Of a DNA stretch of 64,000 bases, positions 40,949-49,016 are shown piece by piece. How positions within the stretch are numbered: the stretch's first letter is position 1; the number at the start of each line of letters is the position of its first letter. Below the pieces are notes generated by a model that had not been told where the DNA came from, ran no database searches, and saw nothing but the letters and a program-made list of their open reading frames with translations. The DNA is from a virus. The position numbers were made by a program, and so were the translations under genes. The stretch is taken from positions 118,778-182,777 of IMG/VR virus record IMGVR_UViG_3300044695_008209. One strand, 5' to 3'.

Positions 40949-43423
40949 ATGCCGTTCGCCAGTGAGGCCCAGCGCCGCCTGCTCTGGGCCAAACACCCGG
41001 ATATCGCCAGGCGCTGGGCCCACGAGCCCGGCGCGAAGAACCGCGACCTCCCTCCGCACGTCAAGGAGGGCGCACGGCTCTTCTCCGAGCTCGGGCTGAA
41101 GCTCGCGGACATGATGCCAGCACCCCCGCAGTCCTCGCTGCGGCCAGGGGTGGAGTTCCGCCCTCACCAGGAGGACGCCATCCAGAAGGCGATGCGGCAG
41201 AACGGCAACCTGCTGCTCAGCCACCCTGTCGGCTCCGGCAAGACCGTGACGGCCATCGGTGCGTTCGACCGCCTGCGCCAGGCCGGGAAGGCCAACCGCG
41301 CGCTCATCGTCACCCCCGCGTCCCTGCGCAAGAACTTCACCGACGAGGGCGTCCACAAGTTCACCCACGACCACTGCACGGTGTTCGGAAACACACAGGA
41401 AGTGGCCGACGGGCAGGGCGTGAGCATCGACCAGCCGGACCCGAAGTCGCGCTACCACGTGGTCAGCTACGACCTCTTCCGAGAGCGCCCGGAGGCCTAC
41501 ATCCGGGCTGCTGGCGCCGACACCGTCATCTACGACGAGCTCCACAAGATCAAGAACATCGGCATCACGGGCAAGGCGCTGAAGGACGCCCGGAAGTTCC
41601 ACCGCAACTTCATCGGGCTCACTGGCTCCATCGTCAGCAACACCCCCGCAGACCTGGTGCCGCTCATCGACGCCATGACGGACGGGAAGCACCACCTCGG
41701 CACGAAGGAGAACTTCGAGCGCCGGTTCATGACGGACGACGGGAAGCTGCAGAACACGCCCATCGTGCGCATGCTGCTGAACCCCTACATCCACCACGTC
41801 GACGCCGCGACGAGCGCCGGCAACATGCCCGTGAAGGAGATGGAGACCGTCAAGGTCGACATGTCTCCCGAGCAGCAGGAGCTCTACCAGTACGTCGTGG
41901 GCAAGATGGACCCCATCACCGCCCTGAAGTTCCGGTTCGGCACGTCGAAGCTCAAGACCAACGACGTCAACAACATCTTCAGCAAGATGACCCAGGCGCG
42001 TCAGGTCTCGAACGCCATCCACACGGTCAACAAGTCCGTGACGCTCTCGGAGTCCGCCGAGCGTTCGCCTAAGATCAGGCGGATCCTGGATGACGTCGAG
42101 GACCACCTCAAGACCACGCCTGACGGGCAGGTCATCATCTACTCGAACATGATCCAGGGCGGCCTCGACGTCATCGGACAGGGCCTTCGGGACCGCGGCA
42201 TCGACCACGGCATCTTCATGGGCAAGGGTCAGCCCGGCTCCACAGAGAAGAGCCGCACCCAGGCCGTCTCGGACTACCAGGCAGGGCGGAAGAAGGTCAT
42301 CCTCCTCTCCTCCGCAGGCGGCGAGGGGCTGAACCTCGGCAACACCACCTTCGTGGCCAACGTGGACGGGCACTTCAACCCGGAGAAGATCCACCAGGCT
42401 GAGGCCCGCGGTGTTCGTGCAGGTGGCCAGGCGCACCGCCCCGAGGCCGAACGAAAGGTCATCGTCCGGAGGTACGTCACGAGGGTCCCGCTCTCGAAGA
42501 CGCAGGTCCTCAAGGACACGATGAACCTCATCTCCCCCAACCACATGATCAACCGCGTCATGGAGGGGCAGCCTGTCCTCTACAACCCCCTTCGACGCGA
42601 GCGCTCGCCGGATGAGTGGGCGTACGAGGTGGCCGGGCTGAAGGACGAGCGGAACAAGGCACTCCGCGGCAACCTCGACAAGAGCGGGGAGGCCCCGCTG
42701 CCCGACAACATCGAGGACATGCTGGACCTCCTCGAGGAGGGTGTCGTCGACCGCGCTGAGGATCCGGCACTCCCGCTGGTGAAGGAGGCCGCAGCGAAGA
42801 AGGACGTGAAGCAGGCGCGCCTCGCCGCGGCTCGCATCCCGATGCAGCCCCACCGCCTCGTCAAGTCCGACCGCATCGTGATGAACGCGTACATGAAAGA
42901 GTTCGCCCCCTACCTCGAGGAGGCCGTAGACCCGACGCAGGTCGATCTGCCGGCCGACAAGCAGCTCCGCGAGCAGGAGTACATCGACGCGCTTCGGGCC
43001 TACTACAGGGAGGCCGCCAAGAACACCGGCGGGTCCAGCTCGAAGGCGCTGACGGACGCGGAGCGGAAGAAGGAGGTCTGGAAGGACACGGCGCTCGTCG
43101 GCACGGTCGGCGGGATCTACGGGGGACTGCACGGCACGGTCCAGGCAGCAGCAGGTGGGATCCCCCTCAAGCACGTGCCCCTGTTAGGACTGGGCGGTGC
43201 GCTGTTCGTGGGTGGAACCCTGGCTGGCACCACCCTCTGGGACGGCATGCGCAACCCCGCGTTCAACACCCCCGCCGCACGTGCGCGGAAGACCAACAAG
43301 CTGACGGACGCCCAGATGGTCCAGCTCCTCCGCGGCCTCGAGGTGCAGCAGAAGGAGGAGAAGACCCACCGCTTCGCCGTCGGCGCCGCCCCTCGCGCAA
43401 CCACCGCCTCGATCCCCTCGTGA
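40949..43423 (+). CDS. SNF2-type helicase/ATPase with virion-association features
   Basis: 824 aa. The N-terminus MPFASEAQRRLLWAKHPDIA is a motif often found on phage virion proteins. FSELGLKLAD follows. The SF2 core has RPHQEDAI (71-78), Walker A HPVGSGKT (92-99), YDELHK as motif II (about 195-200), LTGSIVSN, SSAGGEGLNL (about 454) and QAEARGVRAGGQAHR as motif VI. The C-terminal 230 residues are non-helicase and include a Gly-rich hydrophobic segment (about 713-760). SNF2 enzymes move along DNA and remodel bound proteins. Lying between the tail tube and other decorated enzymes, it is more likely packaged and ejected than a replication helicase; that is an inference. Confidence 0.78.
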   Translation: MPFASEAQRRLLWAKHPDIARRWAHEPGAKNRDLPPHVKEGARLFSELGLKLADMMPAPPQSSLRPGVEFRPHQEDAIQKAMRQNGNLLLSHPVGSGKTVTAIGAFDRLRQAGKANRALIVTPASLRKNFTDEGVHKFTHDHCTVFGNTQEVADGQGVSIDQPDPKSRYHVVSYDLFRERPEAYIRAAGADTVIYDELHKIKNIGITGKALKDARKFHRNFIGLTGSIVSNTPADLVPLIDAMTDGKHHLGTKENFERRFMTDDGKLQNTPIVRMLLNPYIHHVDAATSAGNMPVKEMETVKVDMSPEQQELYQYVVGKMDPITALKFRFGTSKLKTNDVNNIFSKMTQARQVSNAIHTVNKSVTLSESAERSPKIRRILDDVEDHLKTTPDGQVIIYSNMIQGGLDVIGQGLRDRGIDHGIFMGKGQPGSTEKSRTQAVSDYQAGRKKVILLSSAGGEGLNLGNTTFVANVDGHFNPEKIHQAEARGVRAGGQAHRPEAERKVIVRRYVTRVPLSKTQVLKDTMNLISPNHMINRVMEGQPVLYNPLRRERSPDEWAYEVAGLKDERNKALRGNLDKSGEAPLPDNIEDMLDLLEEGVVDRAEDPALPLVKEAAAKKDVKQARLAAARIPMQPHRLVKSDRIVMNAYMKEFAPYLEEAVDPTQVDLPADKQLREQEYIDALRAYYREAAKNTGGSSSKALTDAERKKEVWKDTALVGTVGGIYGGLHGTVQAAAGGIPLKHVPLLGLGGALFVGGTLAGTTLWDGMRNPAFNTPAARARKTNKLTDAQMVQLLRGLEVQQKEEKTHRFAVGAAPRATTASIPS

Positions 43424-43429
43424 GCTCCG

Positions 43430-44536
43430 ATGATCCAGCAACAGTGGGCCTCCTTTAGCGACGAGATCCTGAAGACCGCGGCGACGCGCCAGGTGAAGGA
43501 GATGCGGAAGCTCTACGAGGGGACCAAGTCCTCCGACCCGCGTGTAGCGGCCGCAAGCGAGGCGAAGTTGAAGGGGCTCGCGCAGCGGCTCTACGGCGCC
43601 GGCGTGCAGAAGGACAGTCCTGGTGGGATCCAGGCCGACCGCAAGTTGCAGATGCTGGGCCGGGGGAACGAGGGCGTGGCGGTGCCGGTGCTCGGACCGC
43701 ACGGGGTGGAGGTACGCAAGCAGTACGACCCCAAGTCCCAGCTCTGGAGTCCGTCGATGCAGAAGGACAAGGCGGAGCTCCTTCGGAACTCGAACCCCAA
43801 GCACGTCGCGCAGCTTTACGGCCACCACTCCTCTCCGGACTTCGACATCCACCGCATGGAGCTCGTGAAGGGGAAGGACCTCAAGCAGGCGATCAAGGAG
43901 CTGCCCGACGGAGGGCGTTTCCCTTCTGCGGAGGGAAATCGGCTCGGGGAGCAGGTGCGCGGTGTCGTACCGCACCTCGACGCTGCGGCACACAAGGCGG
44001 GCCTGTCCGGACACCGCGACGCTGCCTGGCACGAGGGAGGGCAGTTCAAGTACAACCCCGGCAACATCAAGATCCAGCCGGACGGGACGGCGAAGGTCAT
44101 CGACGTGCTGCCCACGCGCCAAGTCCCTGCGAACTACCACACTGCTCCCGGACGCCTGGAGCCGATGGACGCGCACAAGGCGCACTTCCCTGGTGGGATT
44201 CCGGCCCAACACGGGGAGACCCCGCTCCTCGACCTGACCAAGAAGCTGGGTCCCGGCTCCAGGCAGGCACCCAAAGGCATCCCGATGAGTGCGTCTAAGC
44301 TGCCGCCCGGAACGCCCCTCCCGGCGACGGGAGTGCCCATCCGCGGTCCCGCTCCTCCGCGCCCGGGCACCCCGCAGATCAAGTCGTTCATGGGTCGCTG
44401 GGGCCCGGGGCTAAGAAAGGCAGCCCCGTGGGCTGCCGGGGCTGCTGGTGTCGCGGGAGCAGGGCTACTCGCGCATCACTTCCTGAAGCGGAACGTCCCG
44501 GAGGAGCGTGGAGCCGGCGGCCCAGCGCCGGTGTAG
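43430..44536 (+). CDS. Kinase-like virion-type protein
   Basis: 368 aa. Leader MIQQQWASFSDEILKTAATR has the F-x-D-E-x-x-K-x-A form. Residues 70-230 follow a protein-kinase plan: Gly-rich loop GRGNEG (77-82), VRK (K97), hinge-like RMELVKG (142-148), HRD at 195-197, N209/N212 in YNPGN, and D225 in KVIDV as DFG-like aspartate. The spacing HRD to Asn is longer than the usual five residues. A Pro-rich linker and a Gly/Ala hydrophobic helix ending LLAHHFLKR close the protein. Active kinase or phosphotransferase function is plausible but unproven. Substrates unknown. It follows the SNF2 gene by 6 nt. Confidence 0.6.
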   Translation: MIQQQWASFSDEILKTAATRQVKEMRKLYEGTKSSDPRVAAASEAKLKGLAQRLYGAGVQKDSPGGIQADRKLQMLGRGNEGVAVPVLGPHGVEVRKQYDPKSQLWSPSMQKDKAELLRNSNPKHVAQLYGHHSSPDFDIHRMELVKGKDLKQAIKELPDGGRFPSAEGNRLGEQVRGVVPHLDAAAHKAGLSGHRDAAWHEGGQFKYNPGNIKIQPDGTAKVIDVLPTRQVPANYHTAPGRLEPMDAHKAHFPGGIPAQHGETPLLDLTKKLGPGSRQAPKGIPMSASKLPPGTPLPATGVPIRGPAPPRPGTPQIKSFMGRWGPGLRKAAPWAAGAAGVAGAGLLAHHFLKRNVPEERGAGGPAPV

Positions 44537-44665
44537 CTCTCGGATGAGGTCCTCCCAGGACATCCGGGTGAACTTCGGGTTCGTGAGCAGGAACTCGACG
44601 ACGGCGTCGGGCACCTGCTCCATGTCCTCCTTCGTGGGATACTGGCCGAGCGGAACGGGTTCCAT
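44465..44665 (-). CDS. Small antisense-overlapping protein, 66 aa
   Basis: Lies opposite the end of the kinase-like gene (72 nt overlap). GGAGGTG is 8 nt before ATG 44665 and a CATAAGG element is just upstream, so all expression signals are present. The sequence is protein-like (MEPVPLGQYPTKEDMEQVPD, FTRMSWEDLIRELHRRW). No family was recognised. It is the only - gene inside the long + block. Confidence 0.45.
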   Translation of the reverse strand: MEPVPLGQYPTKEDMEQVPDAVVEFLLTNPKFTRMSWEDLIRELHRRWAAGSTLLRDVPLQEVMRE

Positions 44666-44684
44666 GATGAATCACCTCCAGTAC

Positions 44685-44690
44685 CTTATG
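44685..44690 (-). promoter_or_regulatory. CATAAG element upstream of the 66-aa gene
   Basis: CATAAG followed by GTACTGG on the - strand, 20 nt before ATG 44665. No A-rich -35 partner was seen at the usual distance, so this is the weakest member of the set. Confidence 0.22.
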
Positions 44691-44727
44691 ACCAGGAACC
44701 GAGGTAAGTACCTCCCCAGGAGCGCGC

Positions 44728-47001
44728 ATGGATGACCTCGCAGACCTCGTCAGCAAGACCGTGCACTGGTCTGCGTTCGGTGACGAGATCCGGAAGCACG
44801 CCGGCACCGTCGAGGTCGCCCACAACTTCCACCCCGTCACAGTGCAGCCCCCGCAGGCGAAGCGCGCGAAGTTCCCGTTCACCGGCTTCATCGACTTCCA
44901 GGGCCTGAAGATCGACGTCGAGAACAAGAAGGGCGAATACCGTCGCGGCAAGGACAGGGACGGCCACGAGTGGAAGTGCCTCATGCACGCCCACTACGGC
45001 GAGATCCGGAACACCGAGGGCACCGACGGGGACAAGCTCGACGTCTACGTCGGCCCGAACCACGACTCCAGCCTCGTGGTGGTCGTACGGCAGCACAAGC
45101 CGGATACCGGCGCCTTCGACGAGGACAAGGTGATGGTCGGCTTCGACTCTGTGGAGGAGGCCGTCGGCGCCTACAAGAAGCAGTACGACAAACCCGGGTT
45201 CTACAAGGACGGAGACTACAAAGCCCTGCCCATCGGAGAGTTCTGGCGCTGGGTCCACGATCGCGACAACCACGGGAAGAAGGTGGCCGGAGTCCTGGAC
45301 GGACTCACGGTGAAGACGGCCGCGGATCTCCCTGACATCGTTCGCCCGGCGATCCGCCCGGAGATCCGGGAGTTCGCCCTGCACCCGCACCTCCAGAAGG
45401 GCCTCGCGGGAGCTGCCGCACTCGGAGGGCTGGCCGCAGGGTACCGTGCCCACCGGAACGCGCGGGCGAAGGAGCTGGAGACGGGGGAGCCCAGCACGGG
45501 CAAGCACGTGCTGGAGGGCGGAGCCGCCGGCGTCCTCGGAGGAGCAGGACTCGGAGCAGCGGCAGCGGTCGGCTCCAAGGACGCGCTCGAGAACGTCAAG
45601 CGGCAGGCCGCGCCCAGCGCCAAGTACGTGGCGCAGATGGCGCAGAAGCTCCGCGCTGACGGCAAGTCGATGCCGGAGATCAAGGCGATCCTCAGGGGAC
45701 GCGGGTTCGCCCAGCACTTCCAGAACGCCCACATCGGCTACCAGGCACACGTCCTCCAGGGGAAGATCCACACCGGAAAGGCCGCACTGGTGGGCGCTGC
45801 CGGTCTCGGCCTGCTGGGCGCAGGGGCCGCCGGCCTCAACGCTCACTTCAACAAGGACGAGAACCGCTCTGACCTCCGGGCCACGCAGCGCCGTCTCCAG
45901 GTTGGGCGCTACGCTCCACCCAAGGAGGCGTCTGCCGGCGCCGGCGCGAACGTGCTCGCGGATCTCGGGGACGCCGCGCGAACCGGCGCGAAGGATCTCA
46001 CCATCGCGGCTCGGAACAAGATGCAGAAGACGTCGCCGCCCCACTACGCGCCCCCGCGTCCGCACGTGCAGGTGGCGCCCTCTCCCTGGTCGAAGGGTGC
46101 CGGGGTGCTGGCCAAGCTCGCTGGCTCCAAGCTCCGCATGGCCACGCAGATCGCGGAGGAGGCACCTGGTCGATGGGCCATGTCCCTGGGGGGCCGCGTC
46201 ATCGGACGCATGTCGACATCAGGGAACCAGATCCGGGGAGTGCGCATCCTCGACCCCAAGCTGCAGGGGTTGGGACTGGGCCGGAAGTTCTACGGAGAAG
46301 TGGCGCGTCGTATGCCCGGACAGACGCTGCACAGTGACATGCAGGTTTCGGACAAGGCGACCCGCCTCTGGGACTCGTTACGCGCCGAGCACGGCTGGAA
46401 GCCGACAATACATCCGTGGACGCACCGCGAAGCGGAAGGAGGGGTGGTCTCAACTCTCACAAAGCAGCCTTGGCACGAGGGACATACTCCGGAGATCGAC
46501 GCTCTCCGTGCTGGCTCCGGATTCGCCCGCCCGCCTGCGTACTCGGCATCGCTACCTGCCGCAAGCAAGGTCGCCTGCGCCTTCTCGCAGGAAAAGCGGG
46601 CCACCGAGCTGCCGGGCGTCGGTGATGAGGGAGAGCGCCCGCACGTGCCTGGGCTGAAGACGCCACGCCTGGCCACGCCGCGCCTGAACCCCGACCAGGG
46701 GAAGCACATCCCGGTCAACCCGTTCCGCGGCAACTGGCGGAAGCTGGGCGGAGCCGAAACTGTCGCTCACGAGGCCGGAGAGGCCGCTCGCAACCTGGTG
46801 GCGGCCATTCCAGAGGACGTGAAGCACGGCCTCCTTGGGGCAGCCCTCGTGGGCGCCGGCGCTCTGGGGCTAAAGGCGACCGCCTCCCAGGCGATCAACC
46901 CCCGCCCTGAAGGTGTCGGCTTAGGCGCTGGAGCGCGAGCCGGCCAGAAGGTTCTGACGCTCGGACTCTCTCGGGCTGGTTCGGGGCCCGTGCAGTATTA
47001 G
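44728..47001 (+). CDS. Polyvalent-type protein: pyrophosphatase-like domain plus GNAT
   Basis: 757 aa. The leader contains WSAFGDEIRKHAG. Residues 59-178 match the inorganic-pyrophosphatase-like domain of polyvalent proteins: GLKIDVENKKGEYRRGKD, HAHYGEIRNTEGTDGDKLDV with D100, D102 and D105, then FDEDKVMVGFD and EFWRWVHD. Gly/Ala hydrophobic helices lie at about 228-245, 350-370 and 710-730, one ending GLNAHFNK. Residues about 470-570 look like a GNAT acetyltransferase: LDPKLQGLGLGRKFYGEV (acyl-CoA loop) and SDMQVSDKATRLWDSL. Polyvalent proteins are large multi-domain proteins thought to enter the host with phage or plasmid DNA. Activity of either domain is untested. Confidence 0.68.
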   Translation: MDDLADLVSKTVHWSAFGDEIRKHAGTVEVAHNFHPVTVQPPQAKRAKFPFTGFIDFQGLKIDVENKKGEYRRGKDRDGHEWKCLMHAHYGEIRNTEGTDGDKLDVYVGPNHDSSLVVVVRQHKPDTGAFDEDKVMVGFDSVEEAVGAYKKQYDKPGFYKDGDYKALPIGEFWRWVHDRDNHGKKVAGVLDGLTVKTAADLPDIVRPAIRPEIREFALHPHLQKGLAGAAALGGLAAGYRAHRNARAKELETGEPSTGKHVLEGGAAGVLGGAGLGAAAAVGSKDALENVKRQAAPSAKYVAQMAQKLRADGKSMPEIKAILRGRGFAQHFQNAHIGYQAHVLQGKIHTGKAALVGAAGLGLLGAGAAGLNAHFNKDENRSDLRATQRRLQVGRYAPPKEASAGAGANVLADLGDAARTGAKDLTIAARNKMQKTSPPHYAPPRPHVQVAPSPWSKGAGVLAKLAGSKLRMATQIAEEAPGRWAMSLGGRVIGRMSTSGNQIRGVRILDPKLQGLGLGRKFYGEVARRMPGQTLHSDMQVSDKATRLWDSLRAEHGWKPTIHPWTHREAEGGVVSTLTKQPWHEGHTPEIDALRAGSGFARPPAYSASLPAASKVACAFSQEKRATELPGVGDEGERPHVPGLKTPRLATPRLNPDQGKHIPVNPFRGNWRKLGGAETVAHEAGEAARNLVAAIPEDVKHGLLGAALVGAGALGLKATASQAINPRPEGVGLGAGARAGQKVLTLGLSRAGSGPVQY

Positions 47002-47158
47002 ACAGGACGACCCCGGTCTCCGGGTCGTAGACACCCTCGTCTGCGATCGCCAGCTCCACCAGGAGCTCGAGCACCTCCTCCGGTCGCACGCGACGGCCCG
47101 CGTCCCTCGAGAGGGCACGGGCCGTACGTTCCAAGAAACGGCCGTGGTGTGGCTTCAC
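46895..47158 (-). CDS. Small protein overlapping the polyvalent gene end, 87 aa
   Basis: GTG 47158 overlaps the stop of the macro-domain gene (GTGA), which argues for a coupled last gene of the - operon. Residues 1-52 look structured (RFLERTARALSRDAGRRVRP, EEVLELLVELAIADEGVYD); the rest overlaps the + strand gene by 107 nt and is less protein-like. The ending is therefore uncertain. Confidence 0.4.
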   Translation of the reverse strand: MKPHHGRFLERTARALSRDAGRRVRPEEVLELLVELAIADEGVYDPETGVVLSNTARAPNQPERVRASEPSGRLALQRLSRHLQGGG

Positions 47159-47628
47159 CGACGCCCCGGCGTGAAGTCGTAGACGAAGATCGGCAGGTCC
47201 CCGAACACGCTGTCGAGGATGGCCTCTACGACATGCCAGTCTCCACCAGCGAGCCCGCACCCGATGCGCGGCATCCCGACCTTCGGCCAGACCCGTCTGG
47301 CCGCGAGCAGCCAGCTGCAGAAGCTCGTCATGCCGCGCTCGATCGCAAGGTAGTCCGCGTACACCGCGCCCGGTCCACCACCTCCGCAGTCGTACTGGCT
47401 GTAGAGGTTGACGATCCACAGTCGGCCCCCGACGACAGGCACCGGCTGCATCGTTCCGAGCTTCTGCACGTCTCCGCGCCGGGTGTAGCAGTCAGCCTCG
47501 TACACCGAGGGAAACTGCTGCTTGATCTGTAGCGCGATGCCAGCGCCGAAGGTGCAGAAGCAGTTGCAGCCGTGCACCAGGACCTTGCAATCGGATGCGA
47601 GGAGATCCCCCTTGACGTACGTGATCAT
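47155..47628 (-). CDS. Macro domain protein (ADP-ribose binding/hydrolysis)
   Basis: 157 aa, a stand-alone macro domain; AGGAGAG precedes the ATG. Motifs: YVKGDLL (4-10), VHGCNCFCTFGAGIA (18-32) forming the ADP-ribose pocket, YTRRGDVQKLG, VNLYSQYD, and MPRIGCGLAGGDW near the C-terminus as in Poa1p/TARG1-like phosphatases and deacylases. Macro domains bind or hydrolyse ADP-ribose derivatives. In a phage this could reverse ADP-ribosylation or remove NAD-derived signals of host defence; that role is an inference. Confidence 0.82.
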   Translation of the reverse strand: MITYVKGDLLASDCKVLVHGCNCFCTFGAGIALQIKQQFPSVYEADCYTRRGDVQKLGTMQPVPVVGGRLWIVNLYSQYDCGGGGPGAVYADYLAIERGMTSFCSWLLAARRVWPKVGMPRIGCGLAGGDWHVVEAILDSVFGDLPIFVYDFTPGRR

Positions 47629-47637
47629 GCCACTCTC

Positions 47638-48120
47638 CTACTTCTTCTCTGCCGGCGGTGCCTTGCGCTTGTGGTTCCTCGGGGTCAGCGTCAGCGCACC
47701 GACGATGACGCTGAAGCGCCGCTTCCCGGACTCGAGCAGGGTCTGGGTAGGCGCCGTGTCCGCGTCGTAGATCTTCTCCTCCGGCACCATCCCGGGCGCC
47801 AACGGCACCGTGCTGATGGTGGTGCCGTTGGGGAAGGTCTTCCGCTTGATGCTGTGCTTCGGGAAGAACCGGTACTTCAGGCGGCGTGGGGTCGCGCGCA
47901 GCCACGCGTACACCGACCACGCCAGGGCCTGGAAGCGCGTCGCTCGGAAGACTGTCTCCTGCATTCGCTGGAGGTCCTTGACCGCGTGGTTCTTGTCGTC
48001 CTGCGCGTACTCCAGCGCCGACCAGGCCCACGCCTTCGCGCCCTCCAGCCCGAAGTTCGGGTCCGCGACCATCTCGTCGAAGGTCTCGTGGAACTCCTTC
48101 TCGTCTACGTCCCAGCTCAT
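47638..48120 (-). CDS. Hypothetical protein, 160 aa
   Basis: GAGGAGCG upstream of ATG 48120 and ATGA overlap with the preceding gene. The first 85 residues are helical and Trp/Ala-rich (GAKAWAWSALEYAQDDKNH, ALAWSVYAWLRATPRRLK), the rest basic and Pro/Lys-rich with TLTPRNHKRK. No family recognised. Confidence 0.48.
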   Translation of the reverse strand: MSWDVDEKEFHETFDEMVADPNFGLEGAKAWAWSALEYAQDDKNHAVKDLQRMQETVFRATRFQALAWSVYAWLRATPRRLKYRFFPKHSIKRKTFPNGTTISTVPLAPGMVPEEKIYDADTAPTQTLLESGKRRFSVIVGALTLTPRNHKRKAPPAEKK

Positions 48121-49016
48121 GACTCACGCTCCTCGAACCGTGTGCACTCGCATTCAGTGTGGTGGCCGCGGCAGGGGCCGAGGCGCTTGTCGGGGTCGTT
48201 CTTGCGGTAGTGGAAGTCGATGGCGTGCCCGCAGGTGGCGCAGTGGGGCGTGCCCTGCACTTCCTGCTGGTACTCCGCGCCGAAGGCGCCCATCACACTC
48301 CCGCAGCGCAGCGCCATCCCGCTGGAGGAGAAGTTGGTCGGCCCCTCCAGGAACTCCTTTGGGACGCCCAGGAGACCGAGCAGTTCCCGCTTCCTTGCCT
48401 CCGGCCAGAACACCTGCAGGTCGTCCTCTCCCTGCCCGATGTCTTGAGCGGTTCCTCCACCAGGCAGAGTGAACTCGGTGGTGATCTTGATGTCCGTACC
48501 CCTCATGTCGATACTGTGCGCGACAGCGACGTTCCTCGTGAAGGCGGTGTCGTCGATCTCACGCAGCCCAGCAAGACTTTCGCCGGACCACTCCTGTGCC
48601 TCCTCGTAGGCGGTGTTCACGGGGTCGACACCGCCCCCTCCGCTCCACGGCGTCTCCCTGAAGATCCTGTCGGCCTCCACGACCACGGCGACCGGCCGGG
48701 GTGGGAACTGCCCGTAACGATGCACCTCCCGCTCCGGCATCGAATCCATCTCGAAGATCCTGAAGCGGGGCTCCCGCATGGGCGCTGGAGTCACCGACTC
48801 GATGATGAAGGGTGCCTCGGTCGCGCGCTCGACCTTCAGGCCCGGGAACATCTCCGTCGCCGACCGGAGGCTCTCCGGACGCGGCACCGGCGGAGTCGGT
48901 GCCTTCCCGCACGACGGGCAGGTCGACCTCGACCCGTACACGCCCTCTGGTCCAGAGAGCCGGTGCAGGAACTCCGTGCCGCAGAACTCGCACGGGCGCC
49001 GCGTGACGACGCTCAC
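48117..49016 (-). CDS. Protein with terminal zinc-binding elements, 299 aa
   Basis: The N-terminus contains CEFCG (9-13) and CPSCG about 20 residues on, a zinc-ribbon pair. The C-terminus contains CATCGHAIDFHY, CRGHH and CEC, a second possible site. Between them is a mixed alpha/beta region (EKVERA-like strands, REIDDTAFTRNVAVAHSIDM, ITTEFTLPGGG). No catalytic motif was recognised. The start overlaps the upstream stop (ATGA). Confidence 0.5.
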   Translation of the reverse strand: MSVVTRRPCEFCGTEFLHRLSGPEGVYGSRSTCPSCGKAPTPPVPRPESLRSATEMFPGLKVERATEAPFIIESVTPAPMREPRFRIFEMDSMPEREVHRYGQFPPRPVAVVVEADRIFRETPWSGGGGVDPVNTAYEEAQEWSGESLAGLREIDDTAFTRNVAVAHSIDMRGTDIKITTEFTLPGGGTAQDIGQGEDDLQVFWPEARKRELLGLLGVPKEFLEGPTNFSSSGMALRCGSVMGAFGAEYQQEVQGTPHCATCGHAIDFHYRKNDPDKRLGPCRGHHTECECTRFEERES

